From an uncultured Bacteroidales bacterium (GTDB lineage Bacteria > Bacteroidota > Bacteroidia > Bacteroidales > FEN-979): a stretch of 64,000 bases of DNA. The notes below the pieces were generated by a model that was given only the letters and a program-made list of their open reading frames with translations, made no database searches and was not told the DNA's origin. The DNA lies in the NCBI GenBank assembly GCA_903877385.1, contig CAIRDP010000010.1:102103-166102 (forward strand). The letters run 5' to 3'. This document shows positions 1-8,336 of this stretch, piece after piece. Numbering within the stretch: position 1 is the first letter of the stretch; each line of letters begins with the position of its first letter. The position numbers and the translations under genes are program-made.

Positions 1-241
1 CTTTTTCGTCATTCTCTGAAGAATGGATGATGGGAGCCGGGTTTACGATGGCCCTCCATTGGAGGTCTGCACCGGGATAATTGACAAGTCCCTTGCAGGG
101 GGCGGAAAAATTAATGGATCTGGATCCGTTTGTGGGATGGTACTGCCGGTTAAGGGCCGACAAATCTGCTTTACCTTGCTGTGCAAGTGTTAAACCAGCC
201 GGCAGCAGAAAAACAATCAAAAACAGGTACATTTTTTTCAT
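1..241 (-). CDS. partial secreted protein of unknown function (N-terminus only)
   Basis: An open frame starts at the ATG at 241-239 and runs off the left edge with no stop, so about 80 N-terminal codons are visible. It opens with two lysines and a hydrophobic stretch ending in LTLAQQ, a good Sec signal peptide with cleavage near residue 20, so the product is exported. The mature part begins GKADLSALNRQYHP and contains a single Cys (SAPCKGLVNYPG). I do not recognise the family. It lies 61 bp downstream of sucA on the same strand, with no clear terminator between them. Confidence 0.7.
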   Translation of the reverse strand, partial: MKKMYLFLIVFLLPAGLTLAQQGKADLSALNRQYHPTNGSRSINFSAPCKGLVNYPGADLQWRAIVNPAPIIHSSENDEK

Positions 242-302
242 GGCTGAAGGTTTTGGAAATGCTAAGATAATGAAAATTAATCCCGGTTAAAAACAAGCGG
301 GC

Positions 303-3068
303 TCATTTTTCAGCGCAATGCAGCCTGCATGAACCGTATGCCAATTCGCAGCTGCATTTGCCCAAAGCTTTTTCAACCAGCAGGTTTTGCTGTACTTTAT
401 GGAGTTGGGAGGAACCGGTGGCCGGGCTTCCGCTTGGCGGCCTGGCTACGTAGGTAAGCTCCAGCTTAAGGAAATTATGGACAATGTAATTGAGGGAGCC
501 CATATTGGCAGGTTCTTCCTGAACCCATTCAAAGTGTTTCGCAGCAGGGTAGCCTGCAACAATTTCGGCCAGCCTTTTTTCGGGAAGGGGGTATAGCTGT
601 TCAAGCCTGATCACAGCCACGTTCCGGATACCCAGCTGGGCCCTCTTTTCAATGATATCGTAATACACTTTGCCTGAACAGAAGACCAGTTTTGTGACTT
701 TGCTTTTATCGGCAAGGCTGTCGTCAATGACTTCCATGAATCCGCCCCTGGTGAATTCGCTGAGTTTAGAAACACATAAAGGGTGCCTGAGAAGGCTTTT
801 GGGGGTGAAAATAACAAGGGGCTTACGAAATTCACGGCTTAGCTGCCTTCGTAGCACATGGAAGAAGTTTGCCGGTGTTGTACAGTTTGTGATCTGCCAG
901 TTATAATGCCCCGAAAGTGTAAGGAAACGCTCCAGCCTGGCGCTTGAATGTTCGGGACCCTGTCCTTCATACCCATGAGGCAGGAACAGGACCAGGCCGT
1001 TCATGACTTTCCACTTGTCTTCGGCGCTGCTGAGGTACTGGTCGATGATCACCTGTGTGCCGTTATTGAAATCACCGAACTGGGCTTCCCATATCGTCAG
1101 CCCGTTTGGGGCTGCAAACGCAAACCCGTATTCGAATCCAAGTACCCCGTATTCCGAAAGCAGGGAATTATAAATCCTGAACGGGGCCTGCCCATCGCTG
1201 ACATTTGCCAAGGGAATGAATTTATCCTCCGAGTCTTCAACCGTGAGGACTGCATGCCTGTGTGAAAAAGTCCCCCGCTGCGAATCCTGGCCGCTGATCC
1301 TCACAGGATGGCCTTCCTTAACCAGGCTGCCATAGGCAAGGAGCTCTCCCATAGCCCAGTCGAGGCGGCCTTCCCCTTCAAGCATGGCCCTGCGGTCTTC
1401 CTGCAGCTTAACTATCTTGCGGAAGAATTTGAGGTCTTCGGGCAGAAAAGTAAGTTTGTTGCCTATCTCCCTCAAGGTCGGTTCAGGAATGGCTGTCACC
1501 GGAGAACCAGTGAAATCGGCTGGCACAGCCCGGCGGAGGCCTTTCCACAGGGGGCCAAGGAAAGAAGCGATATCGGCTTTTTCTATGGTTTTGGATGCCT
1601 GGAATGCCTGTTCAAGTGAGTCGTTTATTTCCTTCCTGATGTCATCAATGTTCAGTTTATCAGCTATCCCTTCTTCTTCAAGTTTTTTGATATAGATCTC
1701 CAGTGGATCGGGGTGCTGCTCGATTATCTTATACAGTACAGGCTGGGTGAAACGGGGCTCATCGCTCTCATTATGACCATATTTGCGGTAACCGAGAAGG
1801 TCGATGAAAACATCCTTGTGGAAATGCATACGGTATTCCATGGCAAGCTGTACAGTATATACCACGGCTTCCACATCATCGGAATTCACATGGAACACAG
1901 GCGACTGAATGGCTTTGGCTACATCGGTGCAATAAACGCTCGATCGCCCGTCAAGGTAATTCGTGGTAAACCCGATCTGGTTGTTTGTGACCAGGTGGAT
2001 CGTTCCCCCGGTTTTATAGGCTTCAAGGTCGGCCATCTGTGTAGTTTCATACACAATGCCCTGTCCCGAGATGGATGCATCACCATGGATCAAAACAGGT
2101 ACAAGCCGGGTGTTGTCGCCCTCATAGGCATACACGATGCGTCCGCGGGCAAGCCCTTCCACCACCGGGTCCACAGCTTCAAGGTGAGATGGATTGGGGC
2201 AAAGGGTGAGGTGGATCTGCTCACCGCTCCCGTTATCGACCGTAGTGGAATAGCCAAGATGGTATTTGACATCACCCAGCAATTCATCATCGCTGTATTC
2301 TTTTCCTTCAAATTCAGAGAAGATCTGTTCAAAAGGCTTTTGCATGATATTCCCTAGTACGTTCAGCCTTCCCCTGTGGGCCATTCCAAGGATGAATTCC
2401 TTGACCCCCAGTTCAGCGCCTTTCATGATTACCGATGCCAGTGCAGGGATCAGGGATTCAACGCCTTCAAGCGAAAAACTTTTATGCCCGGGGAATTTTT
2501 TATGGATGAATTTCTCCATCAGCACGGCCTGGGCCAGTTTCCTGAGAATATGCTCTTTTTCACCGATTGAAAAGGAGGCTGCGTTCTTTACAGGCTCCAT
2601 CTTCGAAATGAACCACTCAACCACTTCCGGCCGGCGGATATAAAAATATTCTATCCCTATCGATTCACAATAGGTTTTCTGAAGATGGGCAATGATGTCG
2701 CTGAGTTTTGCGTTACCGAGCCCGAGTTCCTTACCTGCCTGGAAATGTTTTGCCAGGTCCTCTTTGCCAAGGCCGAAATTCTCGATGTCGAGGGTAGGGG
2801 AATACTTGCGCCTGGTTCTTACAGGATTTGTTTTTGTGAACAAATGGCCTCTCTGGCGGTAGGCAATGATCAGGTTCATGACCTTGAATTCATTGGGATA
2901 TAAAAATGCATCGCCTTCTTCGGCCTTGTAATTTTTCTGGCAGAATTCGAAGCCTTCGAAGAACTTCCGCCAGGATTCATCTACCGAGGCAGGATCTTTG
3001 CGGTATTTCTCAAGGAGATCCTCCATCACGGCATTATCCAACGTATTGAGATATGAAAATTGATCCAT
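303..3068 (-). CDS. sucA: 2-oxoglutarate dehydrogenase E1 component
   Basis: Thiamine-diphosphate-dependent E1 that decarboxylates 2-oxoglutarate and passes the succinyl group to lipoyl-E2 (TCA cycle, cytoplasm). The 921 residues match the usual SucA length. The N-terminal motif YLNTLDNAVMEDLLEKYRKD is the E1 N-terminal segment. The central E1 domain has HGDASISGQGIVYETTQM and NNQIGFTT around the cofactor site, followed by the pyrimidine-binding transketolase domain (SGQDSQRGTFSHRHAV) and the C-terminal domain (VQEEPANMGS). No sucB (E2) or E3 gene lies in the window, although sucA and sucB usually sit together. A -7 element lies 25 bp upstream of the start. The family assignment is secure. 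Confidence 0.96.
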   Translation of the reverse strand: MDQFSYLNTLDNAVMEDLLEKYRKDPASVDESWRKFFEGFEFCQKNYKAEEGDAFLYPNEFKVMNLIIAYRQRGHLFTKTNPVRTRRKYSPTLDIENFGLGKEDLAKHFQAGKELGLGNAKLSDIIAHLQKTYCESIGIEYFYIRRPEVVEWFISKMEPVKNAASFSIGEKEHILRKLAQAVLMEKFIHKKFPGHKSFSLEGVESLIPALASVIMKGAELGVKEFILGMAHRGRLNVLGNIMQKPFEQIFSEFEGKEYSDDELLGDVKYHLGYSTTVDNGSGEQIHLTLCPNPSHLEAVDPVVEGLARGRIVYAYEGDNTRLVPVLIHGDASISGQGIVYETTQMADLEAYKTGGTIHLVTNNQIGFTTNYLDGRSSVYCTDVAKAIQSPVFHVNSDDVEAVVYTVQLAMEYRMHFHKDVFIDLLGYRKYGHNESDEPRFTQPVLYKIIEQHPDPLEIYIKKLEEEGIADKLNIDDIRKEINDSLEQAFQASKTIEKADIASFLGPLWKGLRRAVPADFTGSPVTAIPEPTLREIGNKLTFLPEDLKFFRKIVKLQEDRRAMLEGEGRLDWAMGELLAYGSLVKEGHPVRISGQDSQRGTFSHRHAVLTVEDSEDKFIPLANVSDGQAPFRIYNSLLSEYGVLGFEYGFAFAAPNGLTIWEAQFGDFNNGTQVIIDQYLSSAEDKWKVMNGLVLFLPHGYEGQGPEHSSARLERFLTLSGHYNWQITNCTTPANFFHVLRRQLSREFRKPLVIFTPKSLLRHPLCVSKLSEFTRGGFMEVIDDSLADKSKVTKLVFCSGKVYYDIIEKRAQLGIRNVAVIRLEQLYPLPEKRLAEIVAGYPAAKHFEWVQEEPANMGSLNYIVHNFLKLELTYVARPPSGSPATGSSQLHKVQQNLLVEKALGKCSCELAYGSCRLHCAEK

Positions 3069-3092
3069 AAGTATTTGCTAAATGATAAAACA

Positions 3093-3100
3093 CAAAGATA
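3093..3100 (-). promoter_or_regulatory. -7 promoter element of sucA
   Basis: TATCTTTG on the minus strand fits the Bacteroidota -7 consensus TAnnTTTG and ends 25 bp before the sucA ATG. No convincing TTTG -33 box is visible about 20 bp upstream; that stretch is AT-rich repeat sequence. Confidence 0.55.
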
Positions 3101-3118
3101 GATAAATAGCGAAGTTCG

Positions 3119-3146
3119 ATATTCAATATTCAATATTCGCTATTCC
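3119..3146. repeat. short AT-rich intergenic repeat (attcaatattc/agcgaa type)
   Basis: Between dsbD and sucA the spacer holds repeated ATTCAATATTC words followed by CGCTATTCC. The same word families recur in other intergenic gaps at about 5401, 19868, 23906, 50095 and 50826. Confidence 0.5.
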
Positions 3147-5291
3147 CTACTTCTTCTGTCCTTTCTGGAAATTATCCAGTCCGCCGTCCATCCACTTTAT
3201 GAATTCATCTACATTGAGGTTGTATGCCCTTGGCATCGCCAGGAGGTTCCCCGCTGTATCCAGGAGGACGTAGTACGGTTGTGAATTTACATTATACCTC
3301 GAAATCTGGAGGTCGGCATAGATCTTGCCTATAGTTTTCTTCACCTTGCCGTCGTATTTGCTTGTGATCCATTCAGCCTCGGGGACTTCGGTTTTGTCAT
3401 CCACATACAGGGCAGTGACGATAAATTTTTCACGCAACCTTTGAAGCACCTGGGGAGCCGACCATACGTTGGCCTCCATTTCGCGGCAGTTTACGCAGCC
3501 ATGCCCGGTGAAGTCGATGAAGAGCGGTTTGTTCATTTTTTTAGCACAGCCCAGAGCCTGTTTGTAATCGAAGTAACCTTCAAGGCTGTGGGGAAGCTTC
3601 AGAAAATCCCCGTATCTAGGTTTTTCACAGAGGGAGGATGGCGTTGCGGCGGCTCCTCCTGCGGCCTTGACCTCTTCGTGTATCATCCTGCCGAGATCGA
3701 AATCCAGGGAGGTTTCCGGGGGGAGGTATCCCGATAATGCTTTAAGCGGTGCGCCAAACATTCCCGGCACCATATAGACCACGAACGAAAAGGTGATGAT
3801 GGCCAGCAGAACCCTGGGGACACTGATGTAAGGAAGGTCAGAATCATGATTGAATTTGAGTTTTCCAAGCAGGTAAAAGCCCATAAGGGTGAAAGTGATA
3901 ATCCAAAGGGACAGGTAAACTTCTCTGTCGAGGATGTGCCAGTGGTAAGTCTGGTCGGCGATGCTCAGGAATTTAAGGCCAAGTGCAATTTCAATAAAGC
4001 CAAGCACGACCTTGACCGAGTTGAGCCATCCGCCTGATTTGGGGAGGCCGGCCAGCCATGATGGGAAGAAAGCAAAAAGGGCAAAGGGAAGGGCAAAGGC
4101 CAGTGAAAAGCCAAGCATCCCGATGATTGGCTGAAGTATCTGTCCGCTGGCCGATTTAACCAGTAAGGCTCCGACAATGGGCCCTGTGCATGAAAAGGAA
4201 ACCAGGACCAGGGTGAAAGCCATGAAGAATGCGCCGGTGTATCCACCTTTATCGGCCTGTTTGTCGGCTTTATTGACGAGCCAGCCCGGGAGGGTGATTT
4301 CAAACATGCCCAGGAAGGATGCCGCAAAGAACATAAAGATCAGGAAGAAGAACACATTGGGGATCCAGTGGGTGCTGAGGAAATTGGCGAAGTTGGCGCC
4401 AAGTGTGACGGCAACGATAGTTCCGATAACAGTATAAATAACTATGATCGAAAGCCCGTAAACAATAGCCTGCATGCGCCCCTTGCGCTTGTTTTCACTT
4501 CCTTTCATGAAGAAAGTGACGGTCATGGGGATCATGGGGAAAACGCAGGGAGTGATGATGGCGGCAAGGCCGGCCAGGAAGCTGATCAAAAAGAAGATTA
4601 GCAGAGATTTGTCCTTTTCGGTGCCGGCAGGGCCCGAACTGTACTGAGTTAACCGGGCGCTGTCGGTTTTTGTATTGCAGCAGGCTTTAGCAGTCCCGGT
4701 TTTAGCAGTGTCTTTTACTGAAGCAGCCTGGCCTTGGCTGGCTGCGGCATTGGCGGCAGCCGTTGCATTCCCCTGGGCGGCTGTGGTCTTAACGCCCTGA
4801 TCATGCGATTTTGCAGTAGCATTCCCTTCAGGATTTCCCTTGATGGCAAGTTCAAAGGCAACATCGGTGGGAGCAATGCACGAACGGTCGTTACAGCACA
4901 TGAAATAAATACTGCCCCTGACCGTGAAATCATTTTTTGAAAGGACCTTGATTTTTTGTTTGAAGATAGCTTTATCCGGGAAAAAGGTTAGCACCATATT
5001 TTGCATTTGCGGATCTTTTTCCTTTACCCCCTTGGGTTCGACAACTTTTCCCATAAGTTCATAATCAGCGCTTTTGGTGAAAGTGAACTCGGTTGGCACA
5101 GGCCCGTCGGGAATGACCTCCTGGGAGTAGGTATGCCATCCCCTGTCGGAATTGGAAATCAGCAGAAGTGTGGCTTCACCGGGCTTTGTTTGATCAACTT
5201 TGAAGGTCCATTTTACCGGTTCCAGTATCTGTGCGAACAGGAACAATGGCATCAAGGCAAATGCCATGAGAAAAAGACGGGATTTTTTCAT
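3147..5291 (-). CDS. dsbD: thiol:disulfide interchange protein DsbD
   Basis: Membrane reductase that carries electrons from cytoplasmic thioredoxin to periplasmic thiol proteins. The 714-residue product has a signal peptide (MKKSRLFLMAFALMPLFLFAQ), an N-terminal DsbD-alpha-like domain (with YFMCCNDRSC), a linker rich in Ala, Gln and Lys, then the multi-span core with its two typical Cys sites (TPCVFPMIPMTV and SFSCTGPIVG), and a C-terminal thioredoxin-like domain with a CVNC active site (DFTGHGCVNCREME). I chose the ATG at 5291 rather than an in-frame ATG at 5375, because a TACCTTTG promoter element lies at 5319-5326, between the two, and the signal peptide begins at 5291. Confidence 0.93.
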   Translation of the reverse strand: MKKSRLFLMAFALMPLFLFAQILEPVKWTFKVDQTKPGEATLLLISNSDRGWHTYSQEVIPDGPVPTEFTFTKSADYELMGKVVEPKGVKEKDPQMQNMVLTFFPDKAIFKQKIKVLSKNDFTVRGSIYFMCCNDRSCIAPTDVAFELAIKGNPEGNATAKSHDQGVKTTAAQGNATAAANAAASQGQAASVKDTAKTGTAKACCNTKTDSARLTQYSSGPAGTEKDKSLLIFFLISFLAGLAAIITPCVFPMIPMTVTFFMKGSENKRKGRMQAIVYGLSIIVIYTVIGTIVAVTLGANFANFLSTHWIPNVFFFLIFMFFAASFLGMFEITLPGWLVNKADKQADKGGYTGAFFMAFTLVLVSFSCTGPIVGALLVKSASGQILQPIIGMLGFSLAFALPFALFAFFPSWLAGLPKSGGWLNSVKVVLGFIEIALGLKFLSIADQTYHWHILDREVYLSLWIITFTLMGFYLLGKLKFNHDSDLPYISVPRVLLAIITFSFVVYMVPGMFGAPLKALSGYLPPETSLDFDLGRMIHEEVKAAGGAAATPSSLCEKPRYGDFLKLPHSLEGYFDYKQALGCAKKMNKPLFIDFTGHGCVNCREMEANVWSAPQVLQRLREKFIVTALYVDDKTEVPEAEWITSKYDGKVKKTIGKIYADLQISRYNVNSQPYYVLLDTAGNLLAMPRAYNLNVDEFIKWMDGGLDNFQKGQKK

Positions 5292-5318
5292 AAGCTCCGG
5301 ATTCAAGTTGTTAGGGCG

Positions 5319-5326
5319 CAAAGGTA
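5319..5326 (-). promoter_or_regulatory. -7 promoter element of dsbD
   Basis: TACCTTTG on the minus strand matches TAnnTTTG, 27 bp before the dsbD ATG at 5291. It also argues against the longer reading of dsbD, which would put the promoter inside the coding region. Confidence 0.55.
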
Positions 5327-5400
5327 GGGAAAATGGTGCAATACTAAGCGTTTGGCAAAGCCAAAATGAGCACACAAAAGAAATAAAGATTGGTGCGAAT

Positions 5401-5422
5401 AAATAGCGAAATAGCGAAAACT
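5401..5422. repeat. AGCGAAA-type intergenic repeat
   Basis: AAATAGCGAAATAGCGAAAAC: two tandem copies of AAATAGCG in the divergent spacer between dsbD and the serine hydrolase. It is one member of a repeat family seen in several gaps of the window. Confidence 0.5.
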
Positions 5423-5495
5423 GATGAAATCACGGTCACCTGATTGAAAACAACAATTGGCAAGAATAAAAAGCGTTTGTTATTAAACGTATCCC

Positions 5496-6929
5496 ATGAG
5501 AACCCATTCAATCCTGATCAGCCTTGGTTTTTTGTTTTCTTTTACTCATCAGGCCATCGGCCAGAACGACCTTAAAGACCATATAGACAGGTATGTGCAA
5601 GCCAAGACGGATTTCTATAACTTCAGCGGCGCTGTGCTTGTGGCAAGGAAAGACAGCATCATTTTGCAAAAAGGCTACGGTCTTGCCGACAGGGAATGGG
5701 ATATTGCCAACACTGCCGATACCAAATTCAGGATAGCTTCCAACACCAAACAATTTACTGCTGCCGCCATTCTTCAGTTAGAGGCCCTGGGCAAACTGAA
5801 CCTGGATGACAAGCTGGGCAAATATTTTTCAGGGTTTCCTTATGGGGATACCGTGACTATTCACATGCTGCTGACCCACTCGTCGGGGATCCAGGATTAT
5901 TATGAACTTGAGCAATTCAGGAATATTCAGCCGCTTTCCATATCAAAGGATTCAATGGTTGCACTGATGAGGAGACAGCTTTTTTATTTCCTGCCGGGCA
6001 AGGATATAGGGTACAGCAATACTGGGTATTTCCTCTTAGGACTTATAATAGAGAAATGCTCAGGAATGAGCTATGAGAATTATCTGACTGAACATATTTT
6101 TAAGGTTGCGGGAATGGAAAATACCGGGATTGACAGGTACGACACCATACTTCAAAGACGGGCAAAGGGTTACCTGGGCTCATCAAACGGTACAGTGAAT
6201 GCTTTCGATGAGAATTACCGGACTGGGACACTGTTTGCAGTCGGTTCCATATATTCAACAGTTGAAGACCTGTATAAGTTTGAAAAGGCCCTGGATGGAA
6301 ATTCGATTTTGAACCTTGCTTCGAAGAAAAAAATGTTCAGCCAATATGGTTATGCGATCGCAGAGGAGAAAAAAAAGGAAGACCCGGCAAATACCTTTCC
6401 CGGGGAGATGGATCCCTATTGGTTTCATGAAGGTTATGGTGTTCAGGTAGATACATTCCTTACTCATAAGCGGTATTACACCCGTGGTTATACTGCGGGG
6501 TTTAAATCAACCGTTTACCGCTTCGTTGATGATAAAGTATGCATTATAGTGCTGCAGAACAATGAAGAAGTTCCTGATGCAGTAGCCGAGCCTGTATCTG
6601 CAATGGTCTTCGGCAAAGATCTGCAAATGCCGTACAAACATGTACCGGTTAAAACAGACCTGGGATCATTTCATAAATACCTCGGAACCTGGGTTGGAAA
6701 GGTCTATGACTATGATATGACCTTTACTGTTTTTATAAGGGACGGAAAGCTTTACCGGGGGTTTGAAGGCCATCCCGATATTGAATTAATACCTGAATCC
6801 GGGACCAGGTTCTTTTACGGTGACGGGCAGGACAAACAGTTTGAATTTGTGCAGGATGCGAAGGCTGAAGTAACTCAGGCCTGGTTTATCAGCAGCGGCG
6901 CCAGGTTTCGATGGAATAAAATCAAATAA
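5496..6929 (+). CDS. exported serine hydrolase, beta-lactamase/class C family (PF00144)
   Basis: Predicted periplasmic serine hydrolase of the penicillin-binding protein/class C beta-lactamase fold. Its substrate cannot be read from the sequence; family members include esterases, D-aminopeptidases and D-Ala-D-Ala carboxypeptidases. The 477 residues begin with a signal peptide ending QAIGQ. The SxxK nucleophile motif is SNTK (in RIASNTKQFTAA, near residue 83), followed by HSSGIQDY and the YxN motif YSNTGYFLLG. A C-terminal lipocalin-like beta domain (KYLGTWVGKVYDYDMTF) follows the catalytic domain. The gene stands alone, converging on tilS. Confidence 0.85.
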   Translation: MRTHSILISLGFLFSFTHQAIGQNDLKDHIDRYVQAKTDFYNFSGAVLVARKDSIILQKGYGLADREWDIANTADTKFRIASNTKQFTAAAILQLEALGKLNLDDKLGKYFSGFPYGDTVTIHMLLTHSSGIQDYYELEQFRNIQPLSISKDSMVALMRRQLFYFLPGKDIGYSNTGYFLLGLIIEKCSGMSYENYLTEHIFKVAGMENTGIDRYDTILQRRAKGYLGSSNGTVNAFDENYRTGTLFAVGSIYSTVEDLYKFEKALDGNSILNLASKKKMFSQYGYAIAEEKKKEDPANTFPGEMDPYWFHEGYGVQVDTFLTHKRYYTRGYTAGFKSTVYRFVDDKVCIIVLQNNEEVPDAVAEPVSAMVFGKDLQMPYKHVPVKTDLGSFHKYLGTWVGKVYDYDMTFTVFIRDGKLYRGFEGHPDIELIPESGTRFFYGDGQDKQFEFVQDAKAEVTQAWFISSGARFRWNKIK

Positions 6930-6960
6930 GTTGGTTTTACGGATCAGGCTCCGGCCGGCA

Positions 6961-8286
6961 TTAAATGATTTTTAAACACAGGATTTTTGTTGTTTTTGAT
7001 GTGATCCTGAACCTCTGGTCGATCCGCCGGCCGACAACCCAGACGATCTTGCCGGAACTGCAAAGAACATAGGTTTGTTCTTTGTCGGGCACGGCAACCT
7101 TCTCATTAATAAGCAGGTCGCTCACTTTTTTCTTTCCTTTCATCCCGAAAGGATGAAAGCTATCGCCAGCTTTCCATTTCCTGATTTCCAGGGGAAAATC
7201 CAGTTTGTCAAAATCGAGGCTGGCATATTCTTTTCCTGCCGGTATGGTATCGTCTTTATGATAATCCTTAACAGATACTTTAAGTTTAAGGGGGTGCGAA
7301 ATGCTTTTTGTTTTTTCAGATATCATCTTTACCGGTTCATCATCCCTGCCCGGAAGCGGCTGTATGATCAGTGAATTCCTGCCGGTTATAGCCCTGTGTG
7401 TGGGGGATAAGAACTTTCTGCCGCTTCCCCCTTTAAGATTTGCCAGGATACCGGCAACTACGCTGGAATTAAATCCGTATTCAGAAAGAATTTCCCAGGC
7501 ATAAAGTTCGATGGGGGAAGAATTTTCCAAAGCATCGATATCGATTATTGTTTTACCTTTTTGCTTTTTAACCAGTCCTGATATTTTTCTTTCAATTTCC
7601 TTTTTGCCGATCTCTTCCCATCCCCTGAGGATATTTATTTCGGAAGTCAGGGTCCTTCGGAAGTCAGGATTTAGAGTTTCAATCAGTGGAATTACTTTCA
7701 AGCGGATCTTGTTACGGATGTATTTGTCTTCCAGGTTCGAGCTGTCCTCCCTGTAACTTATCCCATGGGCCTCTGCATAAGCTGCTATGTCTTTGCGGAA
7801 AGCAAAAAGCATGGGTCTTACAATTACAGACTGTTTAGGAAGAATACCGTGCAAACCCGGGATCCCGGTTCCCCTTATCATGTTGATCAAAAAAGTTTCG
7901 GCCTGGTCGTCAAGGTGGTGGGCTGTTGCAATGCAATCAAACTTTTCAGAGGATCTGATCTCTTCAAACCACAGGTACCTGAGCTCTCTTGCCGCCATCT
8001 GCACCGATATCCCGTTAAGCACGGCATATTCAGCAGTTTTAAACCGCTTAGTAAAAAAAGGGACCTTGTATCCGGAGGCAAGATCTCTCGTGAATTTCTC
8101 CTCCGAATCGCTTTCTTTTCCCCTCAGGCCAAAATTGCAATGGGCTATACCGAAAGTATAGCCTGCCCTGTAAAACAGCCTGGACATAACCACCGAGTCG
8201 ATCCCTCCCGAAACGGCAAGCAAAATGCGGTCGGTTTTCAGGAACAGGCTGTTAGTCTTAATAAACGATGTAAAATGACGGATCAT
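6961..8286 (-). CDS. tilS: tRNA(Ile)-lysidine synthase
   Basis: ATP-dependent enzyme that turns cytidine-34 of tRNA-Ile(CAU) into lysidine, allowing AUA decoding. The 441-residue protein has the N-type ATP pyrophosphatase loop LLAVSGGIDSVVMSRL near residue 23. The conserved HCNFGLRGKESD, TAHHLDDQAETFLINMIRGTG and EDSSNLEDKYIRNKIR motifs follow. The TilS C-terminal domain is present (SFHPFGMKGKKKVSDLLI). It has its own -7 element at 8322-8329. Confidence 0.95.
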   Translation of the reverse strand: MIRHFTSFIKTNSLFLKTDRILLAVSGGIDSVVMSRLFYRAGYTFGIAHCNFGLRGKESDSEEKFTRDLASGYKVPFFTKRFKTAEYAVLNGISVQMAARELRYLWFEEIRSSEKFDCIATAHHLDDQAETFLINMIRGTGIPGLHGILPKQSVIVRPMLFAFRKDIAAYAEAHGISYREDSSNLEDKYIRNKIRLKVIPLIETLNPDFRRTLTSEINILRGWEEIGKKEIERKISGLVKKQKGKTIIDIDALENSSPIELYAWEILSEYGFNSSVVAGILANLKGGSGRKFLSPTHRAITGRNSLIIQPLPGRDDEPVKMISEKTKSISHPLKLKVSVKDYHKDDTIPAGKEYASLDFDKLDFPLEIRKWKAGDSFHPFGMKGKKKVSDLLINEKVAVPDKEQTYVLCSSGKIVWVVGRRIDQRFRITSKTTKILCLKII

Positions 8287-8321
8287 CGGAAGCCGTAATA
8301 ATCTGTCGGATAAAGATAAGG

Positions 8322-8329
8322 CAAATTTA
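8322..8329 (-). promoter_or_regulatory. -7 promoter element of tilS
   Basis: TAAATTTG on the minus strand fits TAnnTTTG and lies 35 bp upstream of the tilS ATG, in the 50-bp gap after the YCF48 gene. Confidence 0.45.
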
Positions 8330-8336
8330 CGATTCC

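Noticed and set aside
1713..2357. 214-codon plus-strand open frame
   Set aside because: It lies wholly antisense to sucA, has no recognisable domain and reflects codon bias of the real gene.
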